Positions 30,510 through 42,095 of a stretch of DNA of 64,000 nucleotides are shown here, piece after piece. Source of the stretch: Aedes albopictus (Eukaryota; Arthropoda; Insecta; Diptera; Culicidae). The notes under the pieces were generated by a model. It was not told the origin of the DNA. It searched no databases and saw only the letters and a list, made by a program, of their open reading frames with translations. The stretch's first letter is position 1. Each line of letters starts with the position of its first letter. The stretch is taken from the NCBI RefSeq assembly GCF_035046485.1, contig NC_085138.1, forward strand, positions 342,500,263 through 342,564,262, written 5' to 3'. The translations under genes were made by a program, and so were the position numbers.

Positions 30510-31290
30510 ACATGAGTACGAACAATTCCTCCAAGATTTTTTCCATAGCTTGCTTCAGTGATTCCATCATGGCTCATTCCAGAAATTCAATCACGAATTC
30601 ATCTAGGGATTCCACTAGACATTTTTTCGCGGATTTGTCCTGGGATATCTTTAGAGGTTCCTCCAGCTTTTCCAGTGCTTTTTTCGAGGTTTCCTCTAGG
30701 AATTTCTCCAGAGATCCTTTAAGGTATTTCTGCAGGTATTCAGAGATTTCTACAGGGATTTCTCCATATATGCCTTTCAGAATTCCACTAGAGATTGCTC
30801 CAATAATTACATCTGGAATGATTCGAAATCTTTCTGCAGGAATGTATTCCAGAAAATCTTTTAGAAAATTTTACTTAGAGGTTATTAAAAATACTCCAAG
30901 AATTGTTTGAAAAAAAATGTACAAAAAAAACTTTAGAGATCCTAGTATTTCTTCAACAATTACTGCAGACATTGATTTCTTCAATTTTTTTATCCAGGAA
31001 TATTCCTACAAAAAATCTTCCAGGTATTCACTAAGTAAGCTCTCCTGAGATTCCATAGAGTTCCTCATGGGGTTGCTTTGGGGATTGCTCATCGGGTTTC
31101 TTCAGAAATTACTTCGAGTTCCTCCAGGGATTCACCGGAAATTTCTTCTGTTATTCTTTCAAAAACGAATTCCCGGATTATTTCAAAAATGCCACTAAGA
31201 ACTCTTGTTGGGATTCCTTCAGAAACTCCCCCAGGAATTAATCCCGGATTTCAGGATTTCCTCAGGAATTTTAGCGGTTTCAGAAGCATA
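30510..31290 (+). repeat. Decayed minisatellite segment
   Basis: Recurrent TTCCTCCAGNNATTTCTCCAG-like units (for example AATTTCTCCAGAGATCC, GGATTTCTCCATATATG) are spaced irregularly. This is older material related to the array at 35806-50465. The frames at 30419-30910 and 31078-31344 are open only because the unit lacks stops. Confidence 0.55.
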
Positions 31291-33141
31291 AGTACGAGAA
31301 TCTGTGGGAAATGCAGTCAACAACTGTTGAACTATATAACATAGTGGATGAACTGGCGTAAAAACCATTCTTGGAAATTAATATCTTGTCGTCGAGTCAT
31401 GACAATTAAAGTTAACCATATTGATGTTACCTAACATCACAATTTGAACAATTTCAAAGATATTCTAACGAACATTTTGGTGGAAAGACTGGTTGCGACA
31501 CATTCAAATATTTATAGATTCATATATCACTTATGCATTTCAGGATGTACAATGTTCCAGAAAACATCAAGCGTCCTATAAAAGTTTTATAAAAAATAAC
31601 AAAAATTATTGCTTTTTCTAAAAAAATATCCTTGTACAATCTCTAGGAGAATACTTGATATAGCATTTATCCTTTGAGCGAAAAGTCTCTGAGAAATTTG
31701 AATAGGATGTTGATAAATTTTTGATTAAATGAATGAATTGCCCCAAGAGTAAATTAAAATTAAAAATTATGAAAATCTGGATGAGTGATTCTGGTGAAAA
31801 CAATCTTACAATTTAAATATTGTTATTGCAAAACAATTGAAAGAATATTTAAAGGGATTTTTAGTATCTGATGGAATTCCGCAAAGCACGCCTATTGTAG
31901 CTCATAAAAGTATGTCTAATATTTTGTTTGAAAGATTTCTGTTGTTCTTCATGTACTCAAATGTTCGGAGAAAACCGGAGTAAGTTATCGGCAAAATCCC
32001 TTTTTGGTGAAGCTTTAGCATAATTCCCTAGTAAAACTCCTAGTTCAGCAAATTCTCGAGAATTTTGAGTTTCTAGTTAAACTAGTTAAACTACCAATTA
32101 AAATTCTCGCGAGAGTTCCCGTGAGTATTCAAAAGCATCTGGAGCAATATAGTTGTATGATTTATTGAAAAAAATAATTCCCAAATAATGAATCTGCCTC
32201 TATATTTTTGGGGAAATACTTTCTCAAAAACTAATCTTTCAGGAATTCCTGGAGAAATTCCTGACATATCTGAAAATGTGATCAGAAAAAAAAATAAATC
32301 TCTGAGAACTTCATATTAAAATTGCTGATGAAATAACTGAATGCTAGACGATTATCAGAAAAAAATCTAAGATTTCTTTGATCTCTCAAATTTTTTCTAG
32401 AATTTACGATTTTAGCCTAAGTAACCTGCCTGACTTTCTGCAGTAGCCATTTACGCTACCATAAAGTTCGCACTGGTTTTCTATTGAAATATCTTGAAAA
32501 TCATCATCAAAAATACTACACTGATGATTTCCCTACAAATCGTTTCCAAAATTCTTTCACGAGTAATCTATCCAGATATTCCACCAGGAGTTCATCCGGA
32601 ATGTTTTTTTCTGGGCATTCTGTTATTGCCTATTAGTTTCCCAAACGAACTTACCAATAATTTTTTGGAAGAGGTTTTTGGAATATTACAAAGAAATCCA
32701 CAAATAATAAGTTCGTAAATCATATAATCATAGTGTATTCTCTAAGAATTTCGACCTTCCAGGATTATCCTTTTTTTATTTGCTTAAACAACTGCATAAT
32801 TTGTACTAGTCGGTCATCTATGAATTTAAGGAATTTTTAATGAAGATGTCATAACTTTTATGCCCATCATTGGATACGAGACAAACAAAACATAACTTAT
32901 TTTCAAGTTCATATGAATACTATCATACTATGTTAAATCCAAGGATCTGAAAATATTCCATATTAATATCTTAATCTTAAATTTTTCTTAGTAAATTACG
33001 TTTTATTTTCACTATAAATCATTCTATTTTAGAATCGGGAAAATTTTCAAAAAGATATCGGGAAAACCGGGAAAAACTCGGGAATTTTATTTGCCGCTCT
33101 GAGTGGCCACCCTGGTAATCCGTTAATAACACCGTTCAGCA
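31291..33141. other. AT-rich region without recognised genes
   Basis: Scattered single minisatellite-like words (32230-32260, 32560-32600) are all I can see. No long frame with motifs, no TIR pair. Confidence 0.45.
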
Positions 33142-33550
33142 CTAAATTTTGTTATGGGATGAGAAAAAAAATAACAGGGGTTTGGGACCCTAGAAGTGTC
33201 ATAGTGAAATAATTTTTGAAAAATATTGGACCGGGCCTTCACAGTTCAATACCGAAGTTTGTATGAAGAACTTGGGGTGTTCAATTAATAAAGTGCATTA
33301 GAACGCGCTGTGCATATATTTAGGCGTTAGGCAATAACGAAACTAACCCAAATACCGAAAACGCCTAAACATATGCACAGCGCGTTCTAATGCACTTTAT
33401 TAATTGAACACCCCAAGTTCTCCATACAAACTTCGGTATTGAACTGTGAAGGCCCGGTCCAATATTTTTCAAAAATTATTTCACTATGACGCTTCGAGGG
33501 TCCCAAACCCCTGTTATTTTTTTTTTCTCATCCCATAACACCAAATTTTG
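33142..33550. mobile_element. Near-perfect hairpin element of about 409 bp
   Basis: Arms of about 190 bp (33142-33330 and 33358-33550) differ at only a few positions: TTTTGTTATGGGATGAG, GGACCGGGCCTTCACAGTTC and GCATTAGAACGCGCTGTGCA each have an exact complement in the other arm. The spacer is about 28 bp. Such low divergence implies a young insertion or arm homogenisation. Confidence 0.8.
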
Positions 33551-33579
33551 TAAAATTTTGTCGAGCAGTGTAATCTTTA

Positions 33580-33795
33580 TCTCGGATTGACTCCAGGGTT
33601 TTTTTAGGATTACTTGTAGATTTTTTGAATAATTTGAAGGATTTCTAGAGGAATTCCTCCAGCGATTTGTATTGGAATTCTTTTTGATAATTTTAGAGGG
33701 ACACAGAAGCCAAGAAATTCTCCAAGTAGTCTTCCAGGAGTTCTTTCACAATTATCTCCGGGAAATCTTTAAGGAATCCGATCATGAATACCTTC
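33580..33795 (+). repeat. Decayed minisatellite patch
   Basis: GAATTCCTCCAGCGATTTG, AAATTCTCCAAGTAGTCTTC and CAGGAGTTCTTTC are degenerate 12-mer relatives. Confidence 0.45.
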
Positions 33796-34044
33796 AAGAT
33801 TACCCCTTGCAGCAAAAGCTTTCAAATATATAAAAAAAAATCATCAATGGCCTTTTGAATGTGTGCATTGTTTGATAGACGCACAAATACCCCTGGCCCA
33901 CGAAATAAAAGATATTAGTGACCGACTAGAAATCACCTCCAGCATGGTTTTAAAGAATACACTCGCGTTTTTGCTTGAGCTACATGGATCATTTCTTATT
34001 ATGTAACATCTATTCTCACTAGTAATTCAAAAACTTTTGCTGGA

Positions 34045-34225
34045 TATTTTTGTCTGTTTTTAACGAGATTTTTAACCCTAGGCTAGTTCATCTCGGGACC
34101 CACGCTTTACTTCCCTTCCGAAGGAAGAACCCACATTTTGTGAGTATGTCGGGAGTGGGATTCGATCCCGGGTCCTTGGCGTGATAGTTTTGTGTTCTAA
34201 CCACCACACCAGGTCCGCTCCACTA
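34045..34225 (-). mobile_element. tRNA-derived SINE, second family, 10-bp target duplication
   Basis: It matches the SINE at 17961-18136 (head GGAGCGGACCTGGTGTGGTG, box B GGGATCGAATCCC, end AATCTCGTTAAAA). A direct repeat TTTTGCTGGA flanks it at 34035-34044 and 34226-34235. Confidence 0.85.
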
Positions 34226-34449
34226 TTTTGCTGGAATTCCATTGCAAATTCAACCAGATTTTTTCCCACATGATACTTGAATTCCACAAAGAAGCACTTA
34301 ACCATATTTTGCAGTAATGCTGCTGGAAAATTCAAAGATTCTTAAAGATACTCATCAAAGAATTCCTGGAAATTATCATTTAGATTTAATTTCTCAGCAA
34401 TTCAAAAAAGAAGACTAACAAAGCATTGCTATTTATATAATTCTGGTTA

Positions 34450-34570
34450 TACAGGGTGTTAGGTTCCTGAGTGCAAACTTTTTAAAGGGTGATAGAGGAC
34501 CATAAATGGTGAAAAAAATTGTTCTACGCATATGATCAAATCTCAATCGTTACGTACACCCAAAACAAAG
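34450..34570 (+). repeat. TACAGGGTGTTAGGTTCC end repeat, copy 1
   Basis: About 120 bp starting TACAGGGTGTTAGGTTCC is present in inverted orientation at 62316-62419 plus 61551-61564 (the latter separated by an inserted element). Similarity fades after ACACCCAAAACA. It behaves like the terminal part of a transposon family. Confidence 0.7.
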
Positions 34571-35459
34571 CGCGCATATTTTAGGAGGAAAGCGCTCACG
34601 CTGCAAGCGCAAAAGTAGCTTGTCGACGGTAGAAGCACTTTTCCGTGCTTATTTGATCGTGCGCCTGCGCGCACAAAAATTCGAGTAGTATTTTTGACCA
34701 CACATTGACAAGCTGCAATGTGTGGGTGTCATCGGTTGCTACGTTGCTGTGAATGTATTGGTGTTCACATACTTTCGCGTCACCAATACATGCAAAACGT
34801 GCATCTGTATTGGTTGGGAAAAATGTTGAGAATGTGTGGGTGTCCTACCGTGATCGGTGGTTTGTTTTCGTTCCGATCGAACGATGGACACGGGTGCGAT
34901 TATCGGTTATCGTAGGCGAACGGCATTGCGGATTCTTTGCCGTTTATGAGACATTTGGGAAAGTTCGTCTCCCCATTTCGCTCCCATTATCCCATTCAGT
35001 TCAAACCTGTGACAGCAGGATGAGCGAACCAAACAATGATACGACAGAAGGGGTGGTGGGTGGGTGCCTGTAGCAGTCGGATGCGATCAATGAGAGTATA
35101 ATGGAGGTGTGGAAGAGATGCTTTGTGTGCGTGAGATCCGTGTTTGGTGCAAAACATGTCACTACTACAAGCAAAGCGAGCTCCCATAAGAACGCGTGTC
35201 AAATAGTGACGTCACTATTTGTGTTTACATTTTTCTTTGCTTACTAATACATAGCCATCTCTTCTTCTTCCTCACCTGTAATATACTCTCATTGGGATGC
35301 GATGCAGAAAGGTACCGGCGTAACGGGCTCAGACGCACCGCGATGGCAGCAGCAAGAAACAGCGGTGTTGGCTTACCCAGGTTACCATCCCAGGGTGGTT
35401 AGGTTTTGTACTTTTCGTCGTCTGCAACTACTTATTAGTACTATAATAAATATGAATAT
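34571..35459. other. Moderately GC-rich region of unknown nature
   Basis: An open frame at 34753-35073 (106 codons) has no motif I recognise. A stretch at 35270-35450 (ATGCGATGCAGAAAGGTACC..., ending in ATAATAAATATGAATATGG) looks like the 3' end of a non-LTR element but has no coding support. CACCAATACA-type words repeat at 34757-34810. Confidence 0.3.
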
Positions 35460-35805
35460 GGCAGACGTTTAGAAACAAAATTTCTTCGGCAACTCGGACA
35501 ATATTTTATTTAAAATTTATCGGCAAACTTATTTCTGGATTCTTTAAGAAGTTTATTAAAAAATTCTCGAAATTTTTTTTGGTTTTTACTTTATGTTAGG
35601 TATTTTAACTAAGTGCTCATTCTACGCTCAAATCTATTTTTGGGAAATTTCTTTTGCATTACTTTGAGCATTTCTTTGTCAATTTTTAAGGAAATGTCTG
35701 CGGTAGTGTTTTGAGGAATTATTCGTAGTTCCTTATATAAGTTTCTTTGCAAATAATTAAATTATTGCTACAGCAATATACTGGCAGTTTAGTCAGCGTT
35801 TCTCA
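35460..35805 (+). repeat. Degenerate TTCTTCGGCAA repeat (class B), left of the array
   Basis: AAATTTCTTCGGCAACTCGG, TTATCGGCAAACTTATTTC and similar words recur. The same class follows the array at 50480-51415 and appears again at 58850-59720. Confidence 0.4.
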
Positions 35806-38800
35806 AGGGTTCCTTCAGGAATTTCTCCAAGGATTTCTCCAGGAATTTCTCCAGGGCTACTTCCAGGGTTTCCTCCAGGAATTTCTCCAGGAATTTCTTT
35901 AGGGATTCCGCCAGGAATTTCTCCAGGGGTTCCTCCAGCAATTTCTCCAGAAATTCCTCCAGAAATTTCTACAGGGATTCCTCCAAGAATTTCTCCAGGG
36001 ATTCGTCCAGTATTTCTCCAGGAATTTCCTCAGGGATTCCGCCAGAAATTTCTACAGGGATTCCTCCAGAAATTTCTACAGGGATTCCTCCAAAAATTTC
36101 TCCAGGGATGCCTCCAGTATTTCTCCAGTAATTTTTTCAGGGATTCCGCCAGGAATTTCTCCAGTGGTTCCTCCAGTAATTTCTCCAGGGGTTCCTCCAG
36201 TATTTCTCCAGGGATTACTCCAGGAATTTCTCCAGGAATTCCTCCAGAAATTTCTTCAAGGGATTCCTCCAGTATTTCTCCAGGAGTTCCTCCAGAAATT
36301 TCTTCAGGGATTCCGCCAGGAATTTATCCAGTGGTTCCTCCAGTAATTTCTCCAGGGATTCCTCCAGGAATTTGTCCAGGGATTCCTCCAGTATTTCTCC
36401 AGGAATTCCTCCAGGAATGTCCCTCAGGGATTCCGCCAGCAATTTTTCCAGGGATTCCTACAGAAATTTATCCAGGGATTCCTCCAGAAATATTTTCAGG
36501 GATTCCTCCAAGAATTTCTCCAGGGATTCGTCCAGTATTTCTCCAGGAATTTCCTCAGGGATTCCGCCAGAAATTTCTACAGGGATTCCTCCAGAAATTT
36601 CTACAGGGATTCCTCCAGAAATTTCTCCACGAATGCCTCCAGTATTTCTCCAGGAATTCCTCCAGGAATTTCTTCGGGGATTCCGCCAGGAATTTCTCCA
36701 GTGGTTTCTTCAGTAATTTCTCCAGGGGTTCCTCCAGTATTTCTCCAGGGATTACTCCAAGAATTTCTCCAGGAATTCCTCCAGGAATTTCTCCAGGGAT
36801 TCCTCCAGTATTTCTCCAGGAGTTCCTCCAGAAATTTCTTCAGGGATTCCGCCAGGAATTTCTCCAGTGGTTCCTTCAGTAATTTCTCCAGGGATTCCTC
36901 CAGGAATTTGTCCAGGGATTCCACCGGTATTTCTCCAGGAATTCTTCCAGGAATGTGCCTTAGGGATTCCGCCAGGAATTTCTTCAGGGATTCCTACAGA
37001 AATTTCTCTAGGGATTCCTCCAGAAATTTCTACAGGGATTCCTGCAAGAATTTCTCCAGGGATTCGTCCAGTATTTCTCCAGGAATTTCCTCAGGGATTC
37101 CGCCAGAAATTTCTACAGGGATTTCTCCAGAAATTTCTACAGGGATTCCTCCAGAAATTTCTCCAGGGATGCCTCCAGTATTTCTCCAGTAATTTCTCCA
37201 GGGATTCCTCCAGGAATTTGTCAAGGGATTCCTCCGGTATTTCTCCAGGAATTCCTCCAGGAATGTCCCTCAGGGATTCCGCCAGGAATTTCTCCAGGGA
37301 TTCCAACAGAAATTTCTCCAGGGATTCCTCCAGAAATTTCTACAGGGATTCCTCCAGGAATTTCTAAAGGGATTCGTCCAGTATTTCTCCAGGAATTTCC
37401 TCAGGGATTCCGCCAGAAATTTCTACAGGGATTCCTCCAGAAATTTCTACAGGGATTCCTCCAGAAATTTCTCCAGGGATGCCTCCAGTATTTCTCCAGG
37501 AATTTCTTCAGGGATTCCGCCAGGAATTTCTCCCAGAATTCCTCCAGTAATTTCTCCAGGGGTTCCTCCAGTATTTCTCCAGGGATTACTCCAGGAATTT
37601 CTCCAGGAATTCCTCCAGAAATTTCTTCAGGGATTCCTCCAGTATTTCTCCAGGAGTTCCTCCAGAAATTTCTTCAGGGATTTCGCCAGGAATTTATCCA
37701 GTGGTTCCTCCAGTAATTTCTCCAGGGATTCCTCCAGAAATTTCTCCAGGGATGCCTCCAGTATTTCTCCAGTAATTTCTCCAGGGATTCCTCCAAGAAT
37801 TTCTCCAGGGATTCGTCCAGTATTTCTCCAGGAATTTCCTCAGGGATTCCGCCAGGAATTTCTCCAGTGGTTCCTCCAGTAATTTCTCCAGGGATTCCTC
37901 CAGGAATTTGTCCAGGGATTCCTCCGGTATTACTCCAGGAATTCCTCCAGGAATGTCCCTCAGGAATTTCTCCAGGGATTCCTACAGAAATTTCTCCAGA
38001 AGTTCCTCCAGTAATTCTCCAGGGATTCATCTAGTAATTTCTCCAGGGATTTCTCCAGGAATTTCTTCAGGAATTCCTCCAGGAATTTCTACAGGGATTC
38101 CTCCAGAAATTCTACAGGGTTTCCTCCAGTAATTTCTCCAGGGATTCCGCCAGTATTTCTCCAGGAATTCCTCAAGGAATTTCTTTAGGGATTCCGCTAG
38201 GAATTTCTCCAGGGGTTCCTCCAGTAAATTCTCCAGAAATTCCTCCAGAAATTTCTACAGGGATTCCTCCAAGAATTTCTCCAGGGATACCTCCAGTATT
38301 TCTCCAGGAATTTCCTCAGGGATTCCGCCAGAAATTTCTTCAGGGATTCCTCCAGAAATTTCTACAGGGATTCCTCCAGAAATTTCTCCAGGGATGCCTC
38401 CAGTATTTCTCCAGGAATTCCTCCAGTATAACTTCAGGAATTCCTCCAGGAATTTCTTCAGGGATACCGCCAGGAATTTCTCCAGTGGTTCCTCCAGTAA
38501 TTTCTCCAGGGATTCCTCCAGTATATCTCCGGGAATTCCTCCAGGAATTTCTTCAGGGATTCCGCCAGGAATTTCTCCAGGGGTTCCTCCAGAAATTTCT
38601 CCAGGGATTCCTCCAGTATTTCTCCAGGAATTCCTCCAGTATAACTCCAGGAATTCCTCCAGGAATTTCTTCAGGGATACCGCCAGGAATTTCTCCAGTG
38701 GTTCCTCCAGTAATTTCTCCAGGGATTCCTCCAGTATTTCTCCGGGAATTCCTCCAGGAATTTCTTCAGGGATTCCTCCAGGAATTTCTCCAGGGATTCC

Positions 38801-39331
38801 TCCAGTATTTCTTCAAGAAATTCCTCCAGGAATTTCCTCAGGGATTCTGCCATGAATTTCTCCAGGGGTTCCTCCAGTAATTTCTCCAGGGATTCCTCCA
38901 GAAATTTCTGCAGGGATTCCTCCAGTATTTCTCTGGGAATTCCTCCATGAATTTCTCCAGGGGCTCCTCCAGTAATACCTCCAGGGGCTCCTCCAGTAAT
39001 TTCTTCAGTGGTTGCTCCAGTAATTTCTCCCAGAATTCCTGCAGTGTTTCTCCAGGGATTCCTCCAGGAATTTCTCCAGGGATTCCTCCAGGAATTTTTC
39101 CAGGAATTTCTCCAGGAATTTCTCCAGGAATTTCTCCAGGGATTCCTCCAGTATTTCTCCAGGAATTTCTTCAGGGATTCTGCCAGGAATTTCTCCAGAG
39201 GTTCCTCTAGTAATTTCTCCAGGGATTCCTCCAGTTTTTCTCCAGGAATTCCTCCAGGAATTTCGTCAGGGATTCCAAAAGGAATTTCTCCAGTGGTTCC
39301 TTCAGTAATTTCTCCAGGGATTCCTCCAGAC
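35806..39331 (+). repeat. 24-bp minisatellite array, left block
   Basis: Two 12-mers, GGAATTTCTCCA and GGGATTCCTCCA, alternate to give a 24-bp unit that fills the block with variants (CAGTATTTCTCC, CAGGGATTCCGCC, CAGTGGTTCCTCC). The unit has no stop in any frame: the plus strand reads [16 protein letters not shown] or RNFSRDSS, the minus strand GGIPGEIP and similar. This explains open frames of up to 250 codons on both strands. Longer similarity at about 0.54 kb (36299 against 36839) shows higher-order amplification. No sign of selection for one frame: start codons are arbitrary and frame-shifting indels are common. Confidence 0.95.
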
Positions 39332-42095
39332 GATTGTGCGATATTTGCCAGAAAACCGTTCGCCAGAAAACCATTCGCCAGAATGACAAACGCCAGAAAA
39401 CCATTTGCCAGAATGTACCATTTGCCAGAATACATGCCTAATTTCACCTTCTATAAAATTTTCACACTTGTTCGCTACCTAGCGAATTCTATCATATCTA
39501 TCATTTCATTATCCACTTTGATCTCTACTCCCTTATACTTATGAGTAGAAAGAGACCGATATAGCCACAAAATCATCAAGTTAAATAGGTAGTTATTAAG
39601 CAAAGAGAAAATCGATGAAGAGATATCGATCATTACAGATACGCCTGTATGATACTAAGCTCGAGACTACGATGTAACTAGGCAATAAGTTCATAGGTCC
39701 ACAAACATCTGGTATGGTGAAAATACTGCTGACCGAAGTACATTAGGCTAATTGGTCAATGGATAGAATGGTGATCACGAATCGCTATTCAGTGATTATG
39801 GAACAGGAATCGGAACGGTTTCTTAAATTTGTTCGGCTTTCCAATAATTAGCTGATACTTCGACAATGATTTTTCATAAGAGCCTAACTGACTTGATCGA
39901 TTTCTCTTCGTCGACTCTCTCTTTCGCTAATAACTTGAACAAAACGAACAAAATCATTATTCTTTTTGTTTCTATAGCAACATGCAGTCGTCTTCTTCGC
40001 ATTTCAGCCAAAAAATCTTTGGAAAACTCAATACACATTCTGTGATAACACAAAGAGAGGATCGATGAAGAGAACTCGAAAATGTCAGTTAGGCCCAAAA
40101 GAAAAATCAGTGTCGACTTCTACAATATTAATATTTCCGTATTGTTTTACCACAATCAACAATTAATGGTAAAATCTAGTCTTACTAACTAAGAAGAACA
40201 GCCTATGTTTAAAAGAAGGGAAAATTCACTAGTTGAACATCAACGGTTTCGATGCAAAACACTATTTTCATACAACTAAACTAATATCTTCCCAAGTAAC
40301 CATGGTGCTGAAGCCTTTTTGCGTGCAGATATACGACGTATTTAGAGCAATCATTACTTTAAATGCAATTTTAAGGTTGATTTAAAGTGGAAATGGTCAA
40401 TTATAAGATCAAATTAAGATTAGGATTATACTGGTATAATCTTAATTCAGTCGCATAATTGCCATTTTCACTTTAAATCAATCTTAAATGTTCATGTAAA
40501 GTAATAATTGTTCTAAATACACCGTGTATCTGCATGCAATAAGGCTTCAGCACCGTGGTTACTTGGCTAGTTCAAATAGTGAATTTTTCCTTCTTCTAAA
40601 CACAGGCTGTTCTTTCTAGTTTCATTGTCAGACTAGTTTTTGACATACATTGTTGATTATGTTAGAACCATAAAGCAATATTGGTATTGCGGAACTAACA
40701 GTTTAATTATTGGAAAAAAAAATAACAGATCTTAGACCCGTTTATTGTTCCTATATTTAAAAGAAGGAAAGATTCATGGTTAAAATACAGTAGCTCCAAC
40801 TTCAACAATTATTTTAACAGCATAAAAGGAGAAAACGACAAAAAATATGGCCATTCGGCAAAATAACCTTTTTGATCAAATGACATTCGACCCAACGGCC
40901 TTCAGTCGAATGCCCTAACACCATTGATATTAAGATTCTAAAACAGTAGCCGGAGCGCCATTAGCCATAATACGAAAGCCCAAATATGTTAAGCTCACAT
41001 ATTACAATTACCGTGATAAGAGAATATATTGGTATGAAATGGCGCAAATAAACTAAGAAGTTCATCCAGAAAGAACAGCATATGATTAAAAGAAGGAAAA
41101 AACTATGCTGGAATTATTAGAATTAATTTCCTCAAGAACAAGCTTTTTATAGCATTTGATCAAGTGATATTCGGCCTAATGGTAATGGCTTTCGGGCAGT
41201 GACAGTCAGGCTAATGGTATACATTAAACCGTCGCTTGAGTTATTAATTCTGTGTATTTTACTCGTTGCTTCCGAAAGGTTTTTGTTTATGATATTCGAT
41301 TGACTTAAGTGTGTGATCAACAATTCCGGATAATTTTGCTGTTTGGCACAAAACTTATTATTTAAAGAGATCATGTTATTGTTATTGTCAAGAATAAGCT
41401 TAAAAAATTACTTTCAATTGAAAGCAGGGAATCTTTGAAAAATATAAGTAAAGCCAAAAATTCCATATCAGTAAAAGCTGGGAATGTGTTGAAGAAAGGA
41501 AAATCTTTGGTGAGTATGGATCAAATTCCGTCAAAATAATATTTGATCAATTGGATCCACATCATGATCAATTTCTCCACAAGACAAATTTGTGGAAATG
41601 TACTAATTGAAAAAATAAGCTGTTGTGCGCAATAAAATATTTGAATAACAACAGATTTAATGTATTGTGAAGTTTAAAAGGTTTGATTCCACATCATTTT
41701 TTTTTTTTGCTTCAGAGTGATTTACCCTTCTTCAAACTATAGGCTTTTCTTTAAAAGTTACTCTAAAATCATTTCTTGTTTGCTCTTACATCAGTTCCGA
41801 TAATTTATTTAACTTTGGCATATAAATCTGAACAAAAATAAAATTTTACACTTTTACAATCGTTATTGTGGGCTAATCGATCCCAAACAAATAAAGAACA
41901 CGATTAATTTTTCAATTAGATTTTTTTTAAATTATCATTAGATTGGGAACACTTCTGGATTGAGAACTTTGGAAAATTTCTGGGAAATGGTACTTTCTGG
42001 GGAATGGTACATTCTGGCAAATGGTTTTCTGGGAAATGGTATTTTCTGGCAAATGTCTTTCTGGCCAATGGTTTTCTGGCAAATATCGCACAATC
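39332..42095. mobile_element. Non-autonomous Mutator-like element in the array, 26-bp TIRs, 9-bp target duplication
   Basis: The first 26 bases (GATTGTGCGATATTTGCCAG...) are exactly the complement of the last 26. CCTCCAGAC flanks both sides (39323-39331 and 42096-42104). Next to each TIR are several units of the type TTTGCCAGAAAACCA (39345-39437, and inverted at 41950-42090). The interior is AT-rich, contains a smaller MITE (40292-40566) and no transposase. A 9-bp duplication plus subterminal repeats suggests the Mutator superfamily; other 9-bp families remain possible. Confidence 0.85.
40292..40566. mobile_element. 275-bp MITE, CCAAGTAACCA ends
   Basis: CCAAGTAACCATGGTGCTGA at the left mirrors TCAGCACCGTGGTTACTTGG at the right; the arms continue inward (TTACTTTAAATGCAATTTTA, GTGGAAATGG). 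A possible degenerate left end of the same family is at 2755 (CCAAGTAACAATGGT). It is inserted in the Mutator-like element. Confidence 0.8.

Noticed and set aside
38671..39447. 258-codon open frame on the minus strand
   Set aside because: Same repeat artefact, extended a little into the inserted Mutator-like element.
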